Part shown: positions 50,235-59,335 of the stretch, piece by piece | Layout: every line of letters starts with the position of its first letter | How positions within the stretch are numbered: position 1 is the stretch's first letter | Assembly: GCA_964645625.1 (NCBI GenBank) | Contig: CAZYAI010000002.1 | Coordinates: forward strand, 1 to 64,000 | Length of the DNA stretch: 64,000 bases | Direction of reading: 5' to 3' | DNA from: AB-137-C09 sp964645625 | GTDB lineage: Bacteria; Pseudomonadota; Zetaproteobacteria; Mariprofundales; Mariprofundaceae | Notes under the pieces: model-generated | What the model saw: only the letters and a program-made list of their open reading frames with translations | Told to the model about the DNA's origin: nothing | Database searches by the model: none | Position numbers and translations under genes: made by a program

Positions 50235-50831
50235 ATGAAGAAACTCCACCATCAGCGTACGTGTTTGTTGTGTCGCTGTAAGCGCGATGCAGCGGCCATG
50301 TTACGTCTGGTGGTGGATTCCGATGGCGAAATATGGCCTGATGTCGGTCACAAGGCACCAGGTCGCGGTAGTTATTTGTGTATGGACAAGGACTGTTTAG
50401 GGCGATTGAACAATCGTTCTATTGCTCGTTTGAAGCGGCACTTTCCTATGCTTAAAGCAGACAAAAAGCGATTGTTTCAACGTTTAGAGGTAGCTTTTGC
50501 TTTGCAGGTAGAGCGAACATTGGGTCGCTTGTTGGCAACGGCTGCGTTGGGTAGAGATGCGGTGATGCACAGAATGTGGCATCATGCGCCGCTGCTGGTG
50601 ATAGTGGCTGATCAATCGGGTCAGGCTATACGGCGGCAAATGGTTGATGCTGTGGAAAAACGGCGGGACGATGGCAAAAAAGTCGAATTATGGTTGGACT
50701 TTGATGCTGATATGCTAGCGAAAGTAAGCAGAAGAGAAAAAATATCGGTTGTGGCGGCAAAGTACTGCAAAGATGCAATGCGGCTGCAACAATTTAGCAC
50801 TTGGTTAAACCAAGTGAAGGATGCAGGGTAG
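50235..50831 (+). CDS. ylxR: YlxR (DUF448) protein with L7Ae-like C-terminal domain
   Basis: 198 residues. The N-terminal DUF448 domain (about 5-85: HQRTCLLCRCKRDAAAMLRL, GRGSYLCMDKDCLGRLNN) binds RNA or DNA and contains CxxC. The C-terminal half (LLVIVADQSGQAIRRQMVDA, SRREKISVVAA) resembles the L7Ae-type domain encoded by a separate gene (ylxQ) in Firmicutes. Both would be expected in the translation machinery. It sits between nusA and infB as ylxR usually does. Confidence 0.85.
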   Translation: MKKLHHQRTCLLCRCKRDAAAMLRLVVDSDGEIWPDVGHKAPGRGSYLCMDKDCLGRLNNRSIARLKRHFPMLKADKKRLFQRLEVAFALQVERTLGRLLATAALGRDAVMHRMWHHAPLLVIVADQSGQAIRRQMVDAVEKRRDDGKKVELWLDFDADMLAKVSRREKISVVAAKYCKDAMRLQQFSTWLNQVKDAG

Positions 50832-50833
50832 CG

Positions 50834-53800
50834 ATGGCGAACAAACGCGTGCTTGAATTTGCGAAGGAACTTGGCGTGGAGGTTGCGGATGTCCGCAACG
50901 CCGCTGCGCGCTGCAATGTTGCAGTGACTAGCCCCACGGCCATGCTGAATGATGAGGATAGAAAGCGTATTCGCCTCGCGCTGCAAACGGGAAAAGATCA
51001 AACTTCAGGCAGTGCTAAAACTGTTTCTGTGGGGCGTTCATCCGCGAATACTGGCGGTCGCAACGCTGGCAATACAGGTGAAGGGCGTGGTCGTACGGTA
51101 CAGGTTGCTGTGCGCCGCCGCCGTCCAACGCCTCGCCCGCAAGAGCCTGCTAGGCAGCAACCCCCTGCCAAGCGTGAGCCTGCGACAGCGCAAAAAGAAG
51201 CTGGCGCAGCAACACCGAAAGAGCCAGCTCGGGCAGCAAGACCCGCGCAAAAACCATCCCCTCAAGCGGCAAAGCCTGAGGTGAAGAAGGCGGGTGCAGC
51301 CAAGTCATCTGCGGCTGGCGCATCTCGCGGTTTAACGCCAGCTCAGCGTGCTATGCAATCAATGGAAGCGCGCAAGCAGGAAGAGATAGAAAAACGCAAA
51401 GCCGAGCGTGCAGAACGCCGTCAGCGGCAGCAGGCACGCCAAACACCTTCGCGAGATCATCGTCCCACAGACGCAGAGCGGACAAATCTTACTGAGGGAG
51501 GGAGCCGTCCCGCTCAAGGTGATCGTCCTAACCCACAGAATCGCCAGACCCAAGGCAATCGTCCCAACCAGCAGAATCGTCCTGCCCAAGGCAATCGTCC
51601 AGGACAACCTAACCGTCCAGGGCAGCAAAATCGCCCAGGTCAACCCAACCGTCCAGGGCAGCAAAATCGTCCGGGTCAACCCAACCGCCCAGGGCAGCAA
51701 AATCGCCCAGCAGGAAGTGGTCCCCGCACCAGTATGCGGCGAGGGCTTACACCCGCTCAGATTGCAGCCTCCAAAGCACCGAGTTCTTCGCTCAAGCAAA
51801 TTGAGAAAAAAATTAGTGATGAGCGCGCAGAACGCCGCCGCGAGCAGGCTGTGCAACGCCGTCGCAGTAATACCTCAGGCGATTCGCGCCCAGGTCAAGA
51901 TCGTTCCCCTAGTGGTGCTACCATCGGCCAGCGTCGCGCTTCGTCCGCTGTAAGCATTACACCGTCTGAGCCATTTCCACCTGCTGATGGTGTGAAAAAA
52001 CGCCCGTTTGGTGGTCCTGGTCAGCAACAACAGCGTGGTAAACGTCGTTTAACACCAGCAGAAAAGGCTGCGCGCCGTAGTTACTCAGCTAAACGCAATG
52101 CAGTCTTTACCGATGAGCAAGAAGAGCGTATGGCGCGCCTCGCACGTGGCGATCGTCGTCGTTCAGGCGTTACCAAAGATGATGAAGATTTCGTTATTCG
52201 TGAAGTAGAGGTTACGGATCCTATTATGGTATCCGAGCTAGCCAGTCGCATGGCTGTTAAAACGGGCGAACTCATCAAACGTCTGTTTGAGATGGGTACA
52301 GTGCTGACCGCTAATGCTAGCCTTGATGGTGAAACTGCAGTGTTAATGGTCGAAGAATTTGGTCATCGTCCGAAATTGATTAACGAAGCAGCTGTTGAAG
52401 ATGTCTTGATTGACCAGCCTGAAGAGCATGAAGAAGAGCTTGAACCTCGTCCTCCTGTTGTGGTGGTGATGGGTCACGTCGATCATGGTAAAACATCCAT
52501 CCTTGATGCTTTGCGTAAAGCGAGCGTTGCCGAAGGTGAGGCTGGCGGTATTACACAACATATTGGTGCTTACATGGTCAAACTTGAAGATGGCGAACGC
52601 GTCGTCTTTATTGACACACCAGGTCATCAGGCGTTTACAGGCTTGCGTGCTCGTGGTGCTAAATTGACCGACGTTGCGGTATTGGTGGTTGCTGCCGATG
52701 ATGGTGTGATGCCACAAACGGTGGAAGCCTTGAACCATGCCAAAGCCGCAGGTGTGCCGATTATTGTAGCGATTAACAAGATGGATAAAGAGGGTGCTGA
52801 CCCTGAGCGTGTGATGCGTCAGTTGGCTGAGCATGAGTTGTTGCCAGAAGAATGGGGCGGTGACACCATCTTTGTGAAGGTTTCTGCGCACACAGGTGAA
52901 GGCTTAGATGACCTGTTAGAAATGTTAGCCTTGCAGACCGAAGTGTTGGAGCTGAAAGCGAACCCCAACCGTGCTGGTCGCGGTGTGATTGTAGAGTCTT
53001 CATTAGATCGTGGTCGCGGTCGTGTTGCTACCGTCTTGGTGCAAAATGGTACCTTTAAGAAGGGTGATATCGTAGTGGTTGGCTCAGTGATGGGACGTGT
53101 TCGTGCCATTGTTGACGAAAACAGCGTCCAGCATCGCACGGCTGGACCTTCTATTCCGTTTGAGCTGTTAGGCTTAGAAGATACACCTGAGGCGGGTTCT
53201 GAGGTTGTAGTGGTAGAAAGTGAACGCCAAGCGCGTGAGATTGTTAGCTACCGCAAAGAGAAAGAACGCTCTCAAGGTGCTTTACTACATAAACGCGCTA
53301 GCATGGATGAGTTGTTTGCTGCGGTACAAAGCGGTGTAATCGAAGTTCCTATCATCCTGAAGAGTGATGTTACTGGTACGCTTGAAGCACTTGCTGATAG
53401 CATGAATAAACTCGGTAACGAAGAGGTGAAGGTCAAGCTGGTACTGAAGGGTATTGGCGGTATCACCGAATCTGATGTGATGTTGGCTGCTGCATCCAAT
53501 GCGATTATTATTGGCTATAATGTACGTCCAGAAGCAAAAGCGAAGCAGTTGGCAACCGCTGAAGGTGTGGATATTCGCTTCTACCGCGTGATCTATGAAG
53601 CGTTAGAAGAGATCACTGCCGCATTGGCTGGCAAGCTGGCTCCAACTAAGGTTGAGAAAGTGATTGGTTCGGCTGAAGTGCGTGAGGTATTCCAAGTGCC
53701 GAAGATTGGTGCTGTTGCGGGTTCTTATATGACCGACGGCTTTGTTACGCGCAATGCTCACGTTCGTGTTTTACGTGACAGCGTGGTACGTTTTGAAGGT

Positions 53801-53950
53801 GTGCTGGCTTCGTTGCGTCGCTTTAAAGATGACGTGAAGGAAGTGAAGGCTGGCTACGAATGTGGTATCGGCGTTGATAAATTCAACGATATTAAGAGTG
53901 GTGATACCTTTGAGTTCTTCATCATCGAGGAAATTGCTGCTACCTTGTAA
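50834..53950 (+). CDS. infB: Translation initiation factor IF-2
   Basis: 1038 residues from ATG 50834, 2 nt after the ylxR stop. An IF2_N domain (MANKRVLEFAKELGVEVADV) is followed by a very long basic, Gln/Pro/Arg-rich linker (about 60-440) with tandem PGQPNRPGQQNR repeats, a second IF2_N (VSELASRMAVKTGELIKRLF), then the GTPase: GHVDHGKTS (about 546), DTPGH (about 594), NKMD (about 649). The C-terminal domains bind fMet-tRNA. The linker is unusually long compared with E. coli (890 total). Confidence 0.98.
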   Translation: MANKRVLEFAKELGVEVADVRNAAARCNVAVTSPTAMLNDEDRKRIRLALQTGKDQTSGSAKTVSVGRSSANTGGRNAGNTGEGRGRTVQVAVRRRRPTPRPQEPARQQPPAKREPATAQKEAGAATPKEPARAARPAQKPSPQAAKPEVKKAGAAKSSAAGASRGLTPAQRAMQSMEARKQEEIEKRKAERAERRQRQQARQTPSRDHRPTDAERTNLTEGGSRPAQGDRPNPQNRQTQGNRPNQQNRPAQGNRPGQPNRPGQQNRPGQPNRPGQQNRPGQPNRPGQQNRPAGSGPRTSMRRGLTPAQIAASKAPSSSLKQIEKKISDERAERRREQAVQRRRSNTSGDSRPGQDRSPSGATIGQRRASSAVSITPSEPFPPADGVKKRPFGGPGQQQQRGKRRLTPAEKAARRSYSAKRNAVFTDEQEERMARLARGDRRRSGVTKDDEDFVIREVEVTDPIMVSELASRMAVKTGELIKRLFEMGTVLTANASLDGETAVLMVEEFGHRPKLINEAAVEDVLIDQPEEHEEELEPRPPVVVVMGHVDHGKTSILDALRKASVAEGEAGGITQHIGAYMVKLEDGERVVFIDTPGHQAFTGLRARGAKLTDVAVLVVAADDGVMPQTVEALNHAKAAGVPIIVAINKMDKEGADPERVMRQLAEHELLPEEWGGDTIFVKVSAHTGEGLDDLLEMLALQTEVLELKANPNRAGRGVIVESSLDRGRGRVATVLVQNGTFKKGDIVVVGSVMGRVRAIVDENSVQHRTAGPSIPFELLGLEDTPEAGSEVVVVESERQAREIVSYRKEKERSQGALLHKRASMDELFAAVQSGVIEVPIILKSDVTGTLEALADSMNKLGNEEVKVKLVLKGIGGITESDVMLAAASNAIIIGYNVRPEAKAKQLATAEGVDIRFYRVIYEALEEITAALAGKLAPTKVEKVIGSAEVREVFQVPKIGAVAGSYMTDGFVTRNAHVRVLRDSVVRFEGVLASLRRFKDDVKEVKAGYECGIGVDKFNDIKSGDTFEFFIIEEIAATL
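51594..51711 (+). repeat. 36-bp tandem repeat inside infB
   Basis: About three copies of a 36-nt unit encoding PGQPNRPGQQNR in the disordered linker. Units differ at a few synonymous positions. Copy number could vary between strains without frame loss. Confidence 0.85.
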
Positions 53951-53968
53951 GCAGCGTGGGGGTATTCC

Positions 53969-54313
53969 ATGGCTAAAAGTGTAAACCAACGTTTACAGCG
54001 TGACCTTACGCGTTTGTTGACTGAATTATTACGCCGTGACGTGGATGACCCCCAGTTATCAATGATTACCTTGACCGAGGTTGAGGTTTCTCATGGCTCC
54101 TATGATGCCATCGTTCGCGTATGTAGCTTTGGTGGTCAGGATGATGCTAAATCCATCGTTGAACGACTGAATCGCATGGCACCGCATTTTGAGCATAGCC
54201 TACGTCGCGCCCTCAAGAAAAAAGTGATTCCTAAACTGCATTTTGTTTGGGATCAAAGCATGGATAAAACAGCGGAGATGATGGCTTTATTGCGCGATAT
54301 TCGTCATGACTAA
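53969..54313 (+). CDS. rbfA: Ribosome-binding factor A
   Basis: 114 residues with the single KH-like RbfA fold: NQRLQRDLTRLLTELLRRDV, DPQLSMITLTEVEVSHGSYD, and IPKLHFVWDQSMDKTAEMMA. It acts in late 30S maturation and cold adaptation. It follows infB by 18 nt and overlaps the DHH gene by 8 nt. Confidence 0.95.
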   Translation: MAKSVNQRLQRDLTRLLTELLRRDVDDPQLSMITLTEVEVSHGSYDAIVRVCSFGGQDDAKSIVERLNRMAPHFEHSLRRALKKKVIPKLHFVWDQSMDKTAEMMALLRDIRHD

Positions 54314-55301
54314 AGGTTTTAGCCTGTACCCTGACGTTGATTGGACGGCAATCATCGCACGGTTATCACAAGCTGATGCTATTCACCTTATTACCCACCG
54401 CTTACCTGACTCCGATGGCATAGGCTCGCAGATCGCACTGTTTCATGCGCTGCAAGCGATGGGTAAGCGGGTTGTGATGCGCAATTGGGATCCGATTCCT
54501 CGTATTTGTCATTATTTACCCAGTGCTGAATGCATTGGTTCATCGGCAACTATGCCCTACCCTCATTGCGACGTGATGATTTCATTGGATGCTGGTTCGC
54601 TGACGCGCTTGCATATTTCTGAGCAAGAACGCGATGAAAGCTATTTGATTAATATCGATCACCATGCAAGCAACACCCTTTATGGTCACCTTAACGTTGT
54701 TGATCCACGCTATTGCGCGACTGGAGCCATGGTTTTTGATTTGCTCACAGCGATGAACGTGCCGTTAACACCTGCTATTGCGCAAGCGTTATATGCTGCC
54801 ATTTTGACAGATACCAGCTCGTTTTGTAATAGTAGCGTTACCGCAGATGTGCACCGTATGGTTGCCCGCTTGATCGATGCTGGAGCTGATGCTGTGGCGG
54901 CAGCGGAACATGCTTATGCCAGTCATAAGGTTGAACGTTTCGCCTTATTAAAAGAGGCATTGGACACCTTAACCCTGCATGATGCACAAGCTTCGGCATG
55001 GATGCATTTGACAACGCAGATGTTTGAACAAAGCGGTTGTACGGTGGAAGACAGCGAAGGTTTTATCGAATATGCGCGCAGTATTGCCGTGGTTGATATT
55101 ACGGTATTGATGTGTCAGTTGTCTGCGGATACGTGGAAGGTCACATTTCGAGGGAAAAAGAACACCAATGTTGGTGAATTGGCTATAGCGTTGGGTGGCG
55201 GTGGTCACCGTTATGCCGCAGGCTGTACCTTAGAGGGTTCTGAGTCTTCTGTTCGAGCCAAGTTGCGCTTGGCTGTTGCACAAGCACTGCAACATTCGTG
55301 A
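54306..55301 (+). CDS. nrnA: DHH/DHHA1 family phosphoesterase (NrnA-like)
   Basis: 331 residues. DHH motifs: THRLPDSDGIGSQIAL (Asp pair), ISLDAGS, the DHH signature in LINIDHHASNTLYG, and the DHHA1 glycine-rich GGGGHRYAAGC near the C-terminus. NrnA proteins degrade nanoRNA and/or pAp. The rbfA, nrnA, truB order occurs in many bacteria. It overlaps rbfA (8 nt) and truB (GTGA, 4 nt). Confidence 0.93.
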   Translation: MTKGFSLYPDVDWTAIIARLSQADAIHLITHRLPDSDGIGSQIALFHALQAMGKRVVMRNWDPIPRICHYLPSAECIGSSATMPYPHCDVMISLDAGSLTRLHISEQERDESYLINIDHHASNTLYGHLNVVDPRYCATGAMVFDLLTAMNVPLTPAIAQALYAAILTDTSSFCNSSVTADVHRMVARLIDAGADAVAAAEHAYASHKVERFALLKEALDTLTLHDAQASAWMHLTTQMFEQSGCTVEDSEGFIEYARSIAVVDITVLMCQLSADTWKVTFRGKKNTNVGELAIALGGGGHRYAAGCTLEGSESSVRAKLRLAVAQALQHS

Positions 55302-56227
55302 TCTCGGGCATTGTGTTCCTCGACAAACCCGAGGGATGGACATCAAGAAAAGCCGTTAACGAGGTTGCACGTCTTTTTTCTGCATTACAGCCTGCATCCA
55401 ACAGTGGTAAGCGCGCACGCGTCAAAGCGGGGCATGCTGGGACGTTGGATCCTTTGGCTACGGGTATGTTACCTATTTTGTTGGGGGAAGCGACGCGCTT
55501 TGCTGATATGGGTTTACAGGCCGATAAAACTTATGAGGTCGGCATAGACCTATCACTTCAAACGGATACCCTCGATAGCGAAGGTGAGGTGACGCAGCGG
55601 TATGAAGGCGAAGCGATTGCGCAAGAGGCGATTACTGCGGTGTTGAACAGTTGGCGTGGCGCACAGCAGCAGCGTCCCCCGCATTTTTCTGCCATTCGCA
55701 TTGATGGTCAACGCGCTTATAGCTTGGCGCGTCAAGGCATAGCACCTAAGATGCCACTGCGCGATATTCATATTCACCAATTAGATCAAATAGCGTATGA
55801 CTACCCGATGTTGAGCCTGCGTGTGCATTGCTCCAAAGGTACTTACATCCGATCTTTAGCGCGTGATATCGGTGTCGATTTGGGTTGTGGTGGCTGTGTG
55901 CGTGTGTTGCGCCGTGTTGCTACAGGCGAGTGGACGGCTGATGATATGATGCGTTCTTGGCAGCAGGTTCAGGCTGATCCACAGCTTGCCTTGCAAGCAA
56001 CAGCCACATGGTTGCGCAGTTGGCCCGCGATGTATTTGGACGAAGCGCAAGCTAAACGTTTCACACAGGGGCAACGTTTGGCTATATTGTCGCAGCAGCA
56101 AGATGCCGTTGTGGTGTATATGAAGCAGCAACTTTTGGGTATGGGGCAGATTGTACCCAGTGGCGACCATAGTGTGTTGCAGCCAAAAAATGTACTGCCT
56201 TCGGCACAGCAAAGCTTTTTAACCTGA
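55298..56227 (+). CDS. truB: tRNA pseudouridine(55) synthase TruB
   Basis: 309 residues, GTG start overlapping the nrnA stop. The SGIVFLDKPEGWTSRKAV start, GHAGTLDPLATGMLPI with catalytic Asp (about 51), and the CSKGTYIRSLARDIG segment are typical. The C-terminal PUA-like end is short. It makes pseudouridine 55 in tRNA. The last codons and stop lie in AACCTGAATTATTCA, a string also found after 2714. Confidence 0.96.
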   Translation: MISGIVFLDKPEGWTSRKAVNEVARLFSALQPASNSGKRARVKAGHAGTLDPLATGMLPILLGEATRFADMGLQADKTYEVGIDLSLQTDTLDSEGEVTQRYEGEAIAQEAITAVLNSWRGAQQQRPPHFSAIRIDGQRAYSLARQGIAPKMPLRDIHIHQLDQIAYDYPMLSLRVHCSKGTYIRSLARDIGVDLGCGGCVRVLRRVATGEWTADDMMRSWQQVQADPQLALQATATWLRSWPAMYLDEAQAKRFTQGQRLAILSQQQDAVVVYMKQQLLGMGQIVPSGDHSVLQPKNVLPSAQQSFLT

Positions 56228-56241
56228 ATTATTCATAAATC

Positions 56242-56328
56242 GGGCTTGCCTTTTAAGACGGGACAAAAGCAATATAGTTATGCGTAAAACCGTAGGTTGG
56301 GTTGAGGCACGAAACCCAACAAAGCAGC
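56242..56328 (+). repeat. Left half of a miniature element after truB
   Basis: GGGCTTGCCTTTTAAGACGG, then GTAGGTTGGGTTGAGGCACG and AACCCAACAAAGCAGC; no right end. It occupies most of the truB to DUF2726 gap; 56329-56469 shows no further structure. Confidence 0.8.
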
Positions 56329-56469
56329 TGACAAGGTGTTCATTGCGGGCAAAGGGGCAAGCAAGGGCGCGACAGTATTTGTGAATAACTCAGGTTATAG
56401 CGCGTTAGGTTATTGTAATATGTCATTCTGTGAGGGGAATGATGTGTTGCACAAACAGCAGGAGGGACT

Positions 56470-57048
56470 GTGTTCTGGAAAAAAAAGAAAATCGAAGCTG
56501 AAAAATATGAGCCAGAGAAAAGTGTATTGTCACAAGAAATGACGCTTATTTTTCGCTCCTTAAAGCATGTAGTACGCAAGGACTATGTGGTCTTACCCCA
56601 TGTGCCTATGCAGCGCGTGGTGCGTCCCTTTGGGCAAGCGCAAAAGAACCGGCAGGCGTTATTCGATGCGCTTGAGGGGCATTTTGCCGACTTTGTTATT
56701 TGCACGGGCGATAATTTAATGCCCCTTGGCGTGATTATGGTTGAACATAATGGTACAGAGGTAGAGCCTATTTTTGAGCATGTTGGTACGCGTTTTGTGC
56801 GTTTGCCGATGAAGGGAGCGGCTAATATCGATTATCTGCGCTCGGTGCTTGAAGCATTTGTTGCCAAGAGTGAAGCCAGCCCTAAGACGCTGTCTGATAC
56901 CCAAACCGTATTGCCCAGAAAATACTGTGGAAAATGCCGTTCAGAAATGGTAGTGAAGCGTGCCCGTGGCGGCCCATGGGAAGGCAGCTTGTTTTGGGTA
57001 TGTAGTCGCTTCCCGCAATGTAAATCCAGTGAGTTACACAAGGTTTGA
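56470..57048 (+). CDS. DUF2726 nuclease-like protein with topoisomerase-type zinc ribbon
   Basis: 192 residues, GTG start after AGGAGGGACT. The central region (about 28-140) has the DUF2726 pattern: VLPHVPMQRVVRP, FADFVICTGDNLMPLGVIMV, a D/V-x-x-E-like arrangement related to restriction-endonuclease folds. The C-terminus has CGKC and CSRFPQC (about 154 and 180), a four-Cys ribbon as in topoisomerase I tails. The role is probably DNA processing. It overlaps xth by 4 nt (TTGA), so the two are coupled. Confidence 0.8.
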   Translation: MFWKKKKIEAEKYEPEKSVLSQEMTLIFRSLKHVVRKDYVVLPHVPMQRVVRPFGQAQKNRQALFDALEGHFADFVICTGDNLMPLGVIMVEHNGTEVEPIFEHVGTRFVRLPMKGAANIDYLRSVLEAFVAKSEASPKTLSDTQTVLPRKYCGKCRSEMVVKRARGGPWEGSLFWVCSRFPQCKSSELHKV

Positions 57049-57818
57049 GCACGAAAATCGTATCGTGGAACGTCAACTCGCTGCATGTGCGTCTACCGCA
57101 GGTGTTGGACTTTTTGACCACGCATCAGCCCGATGTTTTGGCTCTGCAAGAAACCAAAACTACGGATGCATTGTTTCCTGTTGAAGCGATTGAGTCCGCT
57201 GGTTATCAGGTTGTTTATGCTGGGCAGAAGTCTTACAATGGGGTTGCAGTGCTGGCTCGCAGTCCTATCACCGAGGTGATAACAGACCTGCCAGGCTTGG
57301 ATGATCCGCAACGACGCGTGCTAGCTGTGACGATAGGCGATTTGCGCGTGGTTGACTTGTATATACCCAATGGTCAATCGTTGGATTCTGATAAGTTCCA
57401 ATATAAGCAACGCTGGTTGCAGGCTTGTGGTGACTTTTTGACCGAGCAATTAGCACAGCACCCGCGTTTGGTGGTGCTTGGGGACTTCAATATTGCCCCC
57501 CAAGGCATTGATATGCATGATCCAGCACGCTGGCAGGGGCGGATTATGTGCTCCGACTACGAGCAAGCTTGGTTCCAAAATCGACTTAACAGTGGGTTGT
57601 GTGATGTGGTACGTCAACAAGCAGGAGAAACGCCGTTATTTACATGGTGGGATTACCGCATGAATGCGTATCGCCGAGGTTGGGGCTTACGCATTGATCA
57701 TGTTTTAGCGAGTCATGCGCTAACTGCTATCGACTATGGTGTGGAAACCAGCTACCGAGAACATGAACGCCCATCGGATCATGTACCAATTTGGGTCACT
57801 TTTTTTTATAATTCTTGA
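57045..57818 (+). CDS. xth: Exodeoxyribonuclease III
   Basis: 257 residues from TTG 57045 overlapping the upstream stop. Family motifs are complete: SWNVNSL, LALQETKT (Glu), VVDLYIPNGQ, GDFNIAPQGIDM, LRIDHVLAS and RPSDHVPIWV (catalytic His). It is an AP endonuclease and 3'-5' exonuclease of base-excision repair. Confidence 0.95.
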   Translation: MSTKIVSWNVNSLHVRLPQVLDFLTTHQPDVLALQETKTTDALFPVEAIESAGYQVVYAGQKSYNGVAVLARSPITEVITDLPGLDDPQRRVLAVTIGDLRVVDLYIPNGQSLDSDKFQYKQRWLQACGDFLTEQLAQHPRLVVLGDFNIAPQGIDMHDPARWQGRIMCSDYEQAWFQNRLNSGLCDVVRQQAGETPLFTWWDYRMNAYRRGWGLRIDHVLASHALTAIDYGVETSYREHERPSDHVPIWVTFFYNS

Positions 57819-57842
57819 CCTCATGTATTCGCTTAATACTAT
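57815..57842 (+). promoter_or_regulatory. Candidate promoter of the pilus locus
   Basis: TTGACC (57815-57820), overlapping the xth stop, and TACTAT (57837-57842) at 16 bp spacing. Motif match only. Confidence 0.35.
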
Positions 57843-57909
57843 CTTGAATCTTGTGGTCATATGTCAGTGATGTATATGATTTTTTATCTTAAAAGAAGAG
57901 GAGTATTAT

Positions 57910-58404
57910 ATGAAGAAGATTTTAGCATCGGTCATGCTTTCGGGGCTATTGCTGGTATCATCCAATGCGATGGCGTTTACTCAAACAGCCACATTCACCG
58001 TTGGTATTACGGTGCAACCAACGGTTACGATTACAACCAATAATATTGCAATGACTGAAGTTACACCTGGTACACCAGGGGCTGGCTTTCAATCTGCTTC
58101 TGCAGCATTGGTCGTTACTGCCCCAGCAGGTCTAGTCGTAAATCTTGATTATACTGCAGCAAACCCACTGGTCGGTGGTAGTTTTGCTTTGGTAAACACG
58201 AATACAACAGCAGCAAACAACCCTGCTCCTATTACCTATAAGTTAGTTGATGCATTAGCACCAGCCCAAGCTTTGGGTACTGTCGTGACTGGTGGTGTTA
58301 TTTCATCACTTACTGGTGGTGGTACGATCAATCTTCAGGCGAAGAGTGTTAATGGTGATTATGGTGTTTGGGGAGATACGATAACAGTCACTGCAACGTA
58401 TTGA
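57910..58404 (+). CDS. Major chaperone-usher pilus subunit candidate (spore-coat-U-like)
   Basis: 164 residues with signal peptide (MKKILASVMLSGLLLVSSNA, cleaved near AMA-F). The mature protein is Thr/Ala/Val-rich beta strands without cysteines. It shares VTPGTPGAGFQSASAALVVT and the GDYGVWGDTITVTATY end with the second subunit at 62058 (VPGQPSAGFSGAGVLTVT; GDFGQWSDVITLTVNY). A GAGGAG site and a strong terminator directly after the gene suggest high expression, as for a major pilin. Subunit identity is inferred from the neighbouring chaperone and usher. Confidence 0.75.
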   Translation: MKKILASVMLSGLLLVSSNAMAFTQTATFTVGITVQPTVTITTNNIAMTEVTPGTPGAGFQSASAALVVTAPAGLVVNLDYTAANPLVGGSFALVNTNTTAANNPAPITYKLVDALAPAQALGTVVTGGVISSLTGGGTINLQAKSVNGDYGVWGDTITVTATY

Positions 58405-58419
58405 TGTTGTAGTGCTTTG

Positions 58420-58456
58420 AAGCACCTCTATGTGTATACATAGGGGTGCTTTTTTA
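58420..58456 (+). terminator. Terminator between pilin and chaperone genes
   Basis: AAGCACCTCTATG and CATAGGGGTGCTT (one G-T pair) form a 13-bp stem, followed by TTTTT. Partial read-through would give much pilin and little chaperone/usher. Confidence 0.9.
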
Positions 58457-58482
58457 TATTTTCTTAATAAAGGGATTAGAAT

Positions 58483-59271
58483 ATGTTTTGCTCACTAACG
58501 CATAAAACTTTCGTTGGCGCGATTGCTTTTTTTCTCTTGTTTATTCATGTGCCAGTTGCGATTGCAGGGCATATTTCAGTCAGCCCCTTAAAAGTCTTTT
58601 TTTTAGATGGGGCTCAAACCAATCAACTTACGGTTAACAATTCTACCGATAGTGCAGTTTTTATTGAAGCGAAAATAAAGCGGTGGATGCAAGATGAAGC
58701 TGGAAACCCTAAATTAAACGACACCGATGACCTTATCTTTTACCCTAAAATAAGCAAAGTTCCAGCACACAGTTCCATTGTCGTCCGCTTGGGCTACCAA
58801 AAAAAAGCTGGTGATGTGGAACAAACATACCGTATTTTTATTCGAGAGTTGCCTGATGTGAACGAAAAGGGGGAAATGATGGGGCTGGGGCTTTTAATGC
58901 GTTTTAGCGTGCCAATATTTATCTCTTCATCCCAATCATCGAAAGAGAAAGTTGAGATTCAATCACTGTTAGAGAGTGATAAGGGCGTACTGGTGAGGAT
59001 AAGTAATGCGGGAAACCATTATGTACAATTACCTGCTGTTCACGCTACTGGTCTTCGTGATGGACAGAGTGTTTTTGAGAAAAAGGTTAATGGGTGGTAT
59101 ATCCTACACCATAGTGCCAAAAACTTTTTGTTAAATATTACGAAAGATGAATGTAAGCAAGCAGATACACTGCTTATTAGTACGCAAACATCGTTAGAAT
59201 CACCAGCGTTGAAAAAAACATTCCTTCTTGATAAGCAATACTGCCAAGCTTTGATGAAACAAACGAAATAG
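58483..59271 (+). CDS. Periplasmic pilus chaperone (PapD-like)
   Basis: 262 residues with signal peptide (AIAFFLLFIHVPVAIAG). The chaperone pattern is ISVSPLKVFFLDGAQTNQLTV, a W-x-Q-D segment, FYPKISKVPAHSSIVVRLGY and QTYRIFIRELPDV (G1-strand and following loop), then a second Ig-like domain. Such chaperones donate a strand to pilus subunits and deliver them to the usher. The gene lies in the order pilin, chaperone, usher, pilin. Confidence 0.9.
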   Translation: MFCSLTHKTFVGAIAFFLLFIHVPVAIAGHISVSPLKVFFLDGAQTNQLTVNNSTDSAVFIEAKIKRWMQDEAGNPKLNDTDDLIFYPKISKVPAHSSIVVRLGYQKKAGDVEQTYRIFIRELPDVNEKGEMMGLGLLMRFSVPIFISSSQSSKEKVEIQSLLESDKGVLVRISNAGNHYVQLPAVHATGLRDGQSVFEKKVNGWYILHHSAKNFLLNITKDECKQADTLLISTQTSLESPALKKTFLLDKQYCQALMKQTK

Positions 59272-59317
59272 TGTAATCATATATGAGGGAAAGCACACTT
59301 AGCAGAGGAAACGAACG

Positions 59318-59335
59318 GTGAATGGTCGTGCGTAA
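59318..59335 (+). promoter_or_regulatory. Five-codon leader ORF overlapping the usher start
   Basis: GAGGAA (59305-59310) precedes GTG 59318, which reads VNGRA and stops at TAA 59333-59335; the usher ATG overlaps this stop (TAATG). The usher start itself has no good ribosome binding site, so reinitiation is plausible. Confidence 0.45.
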
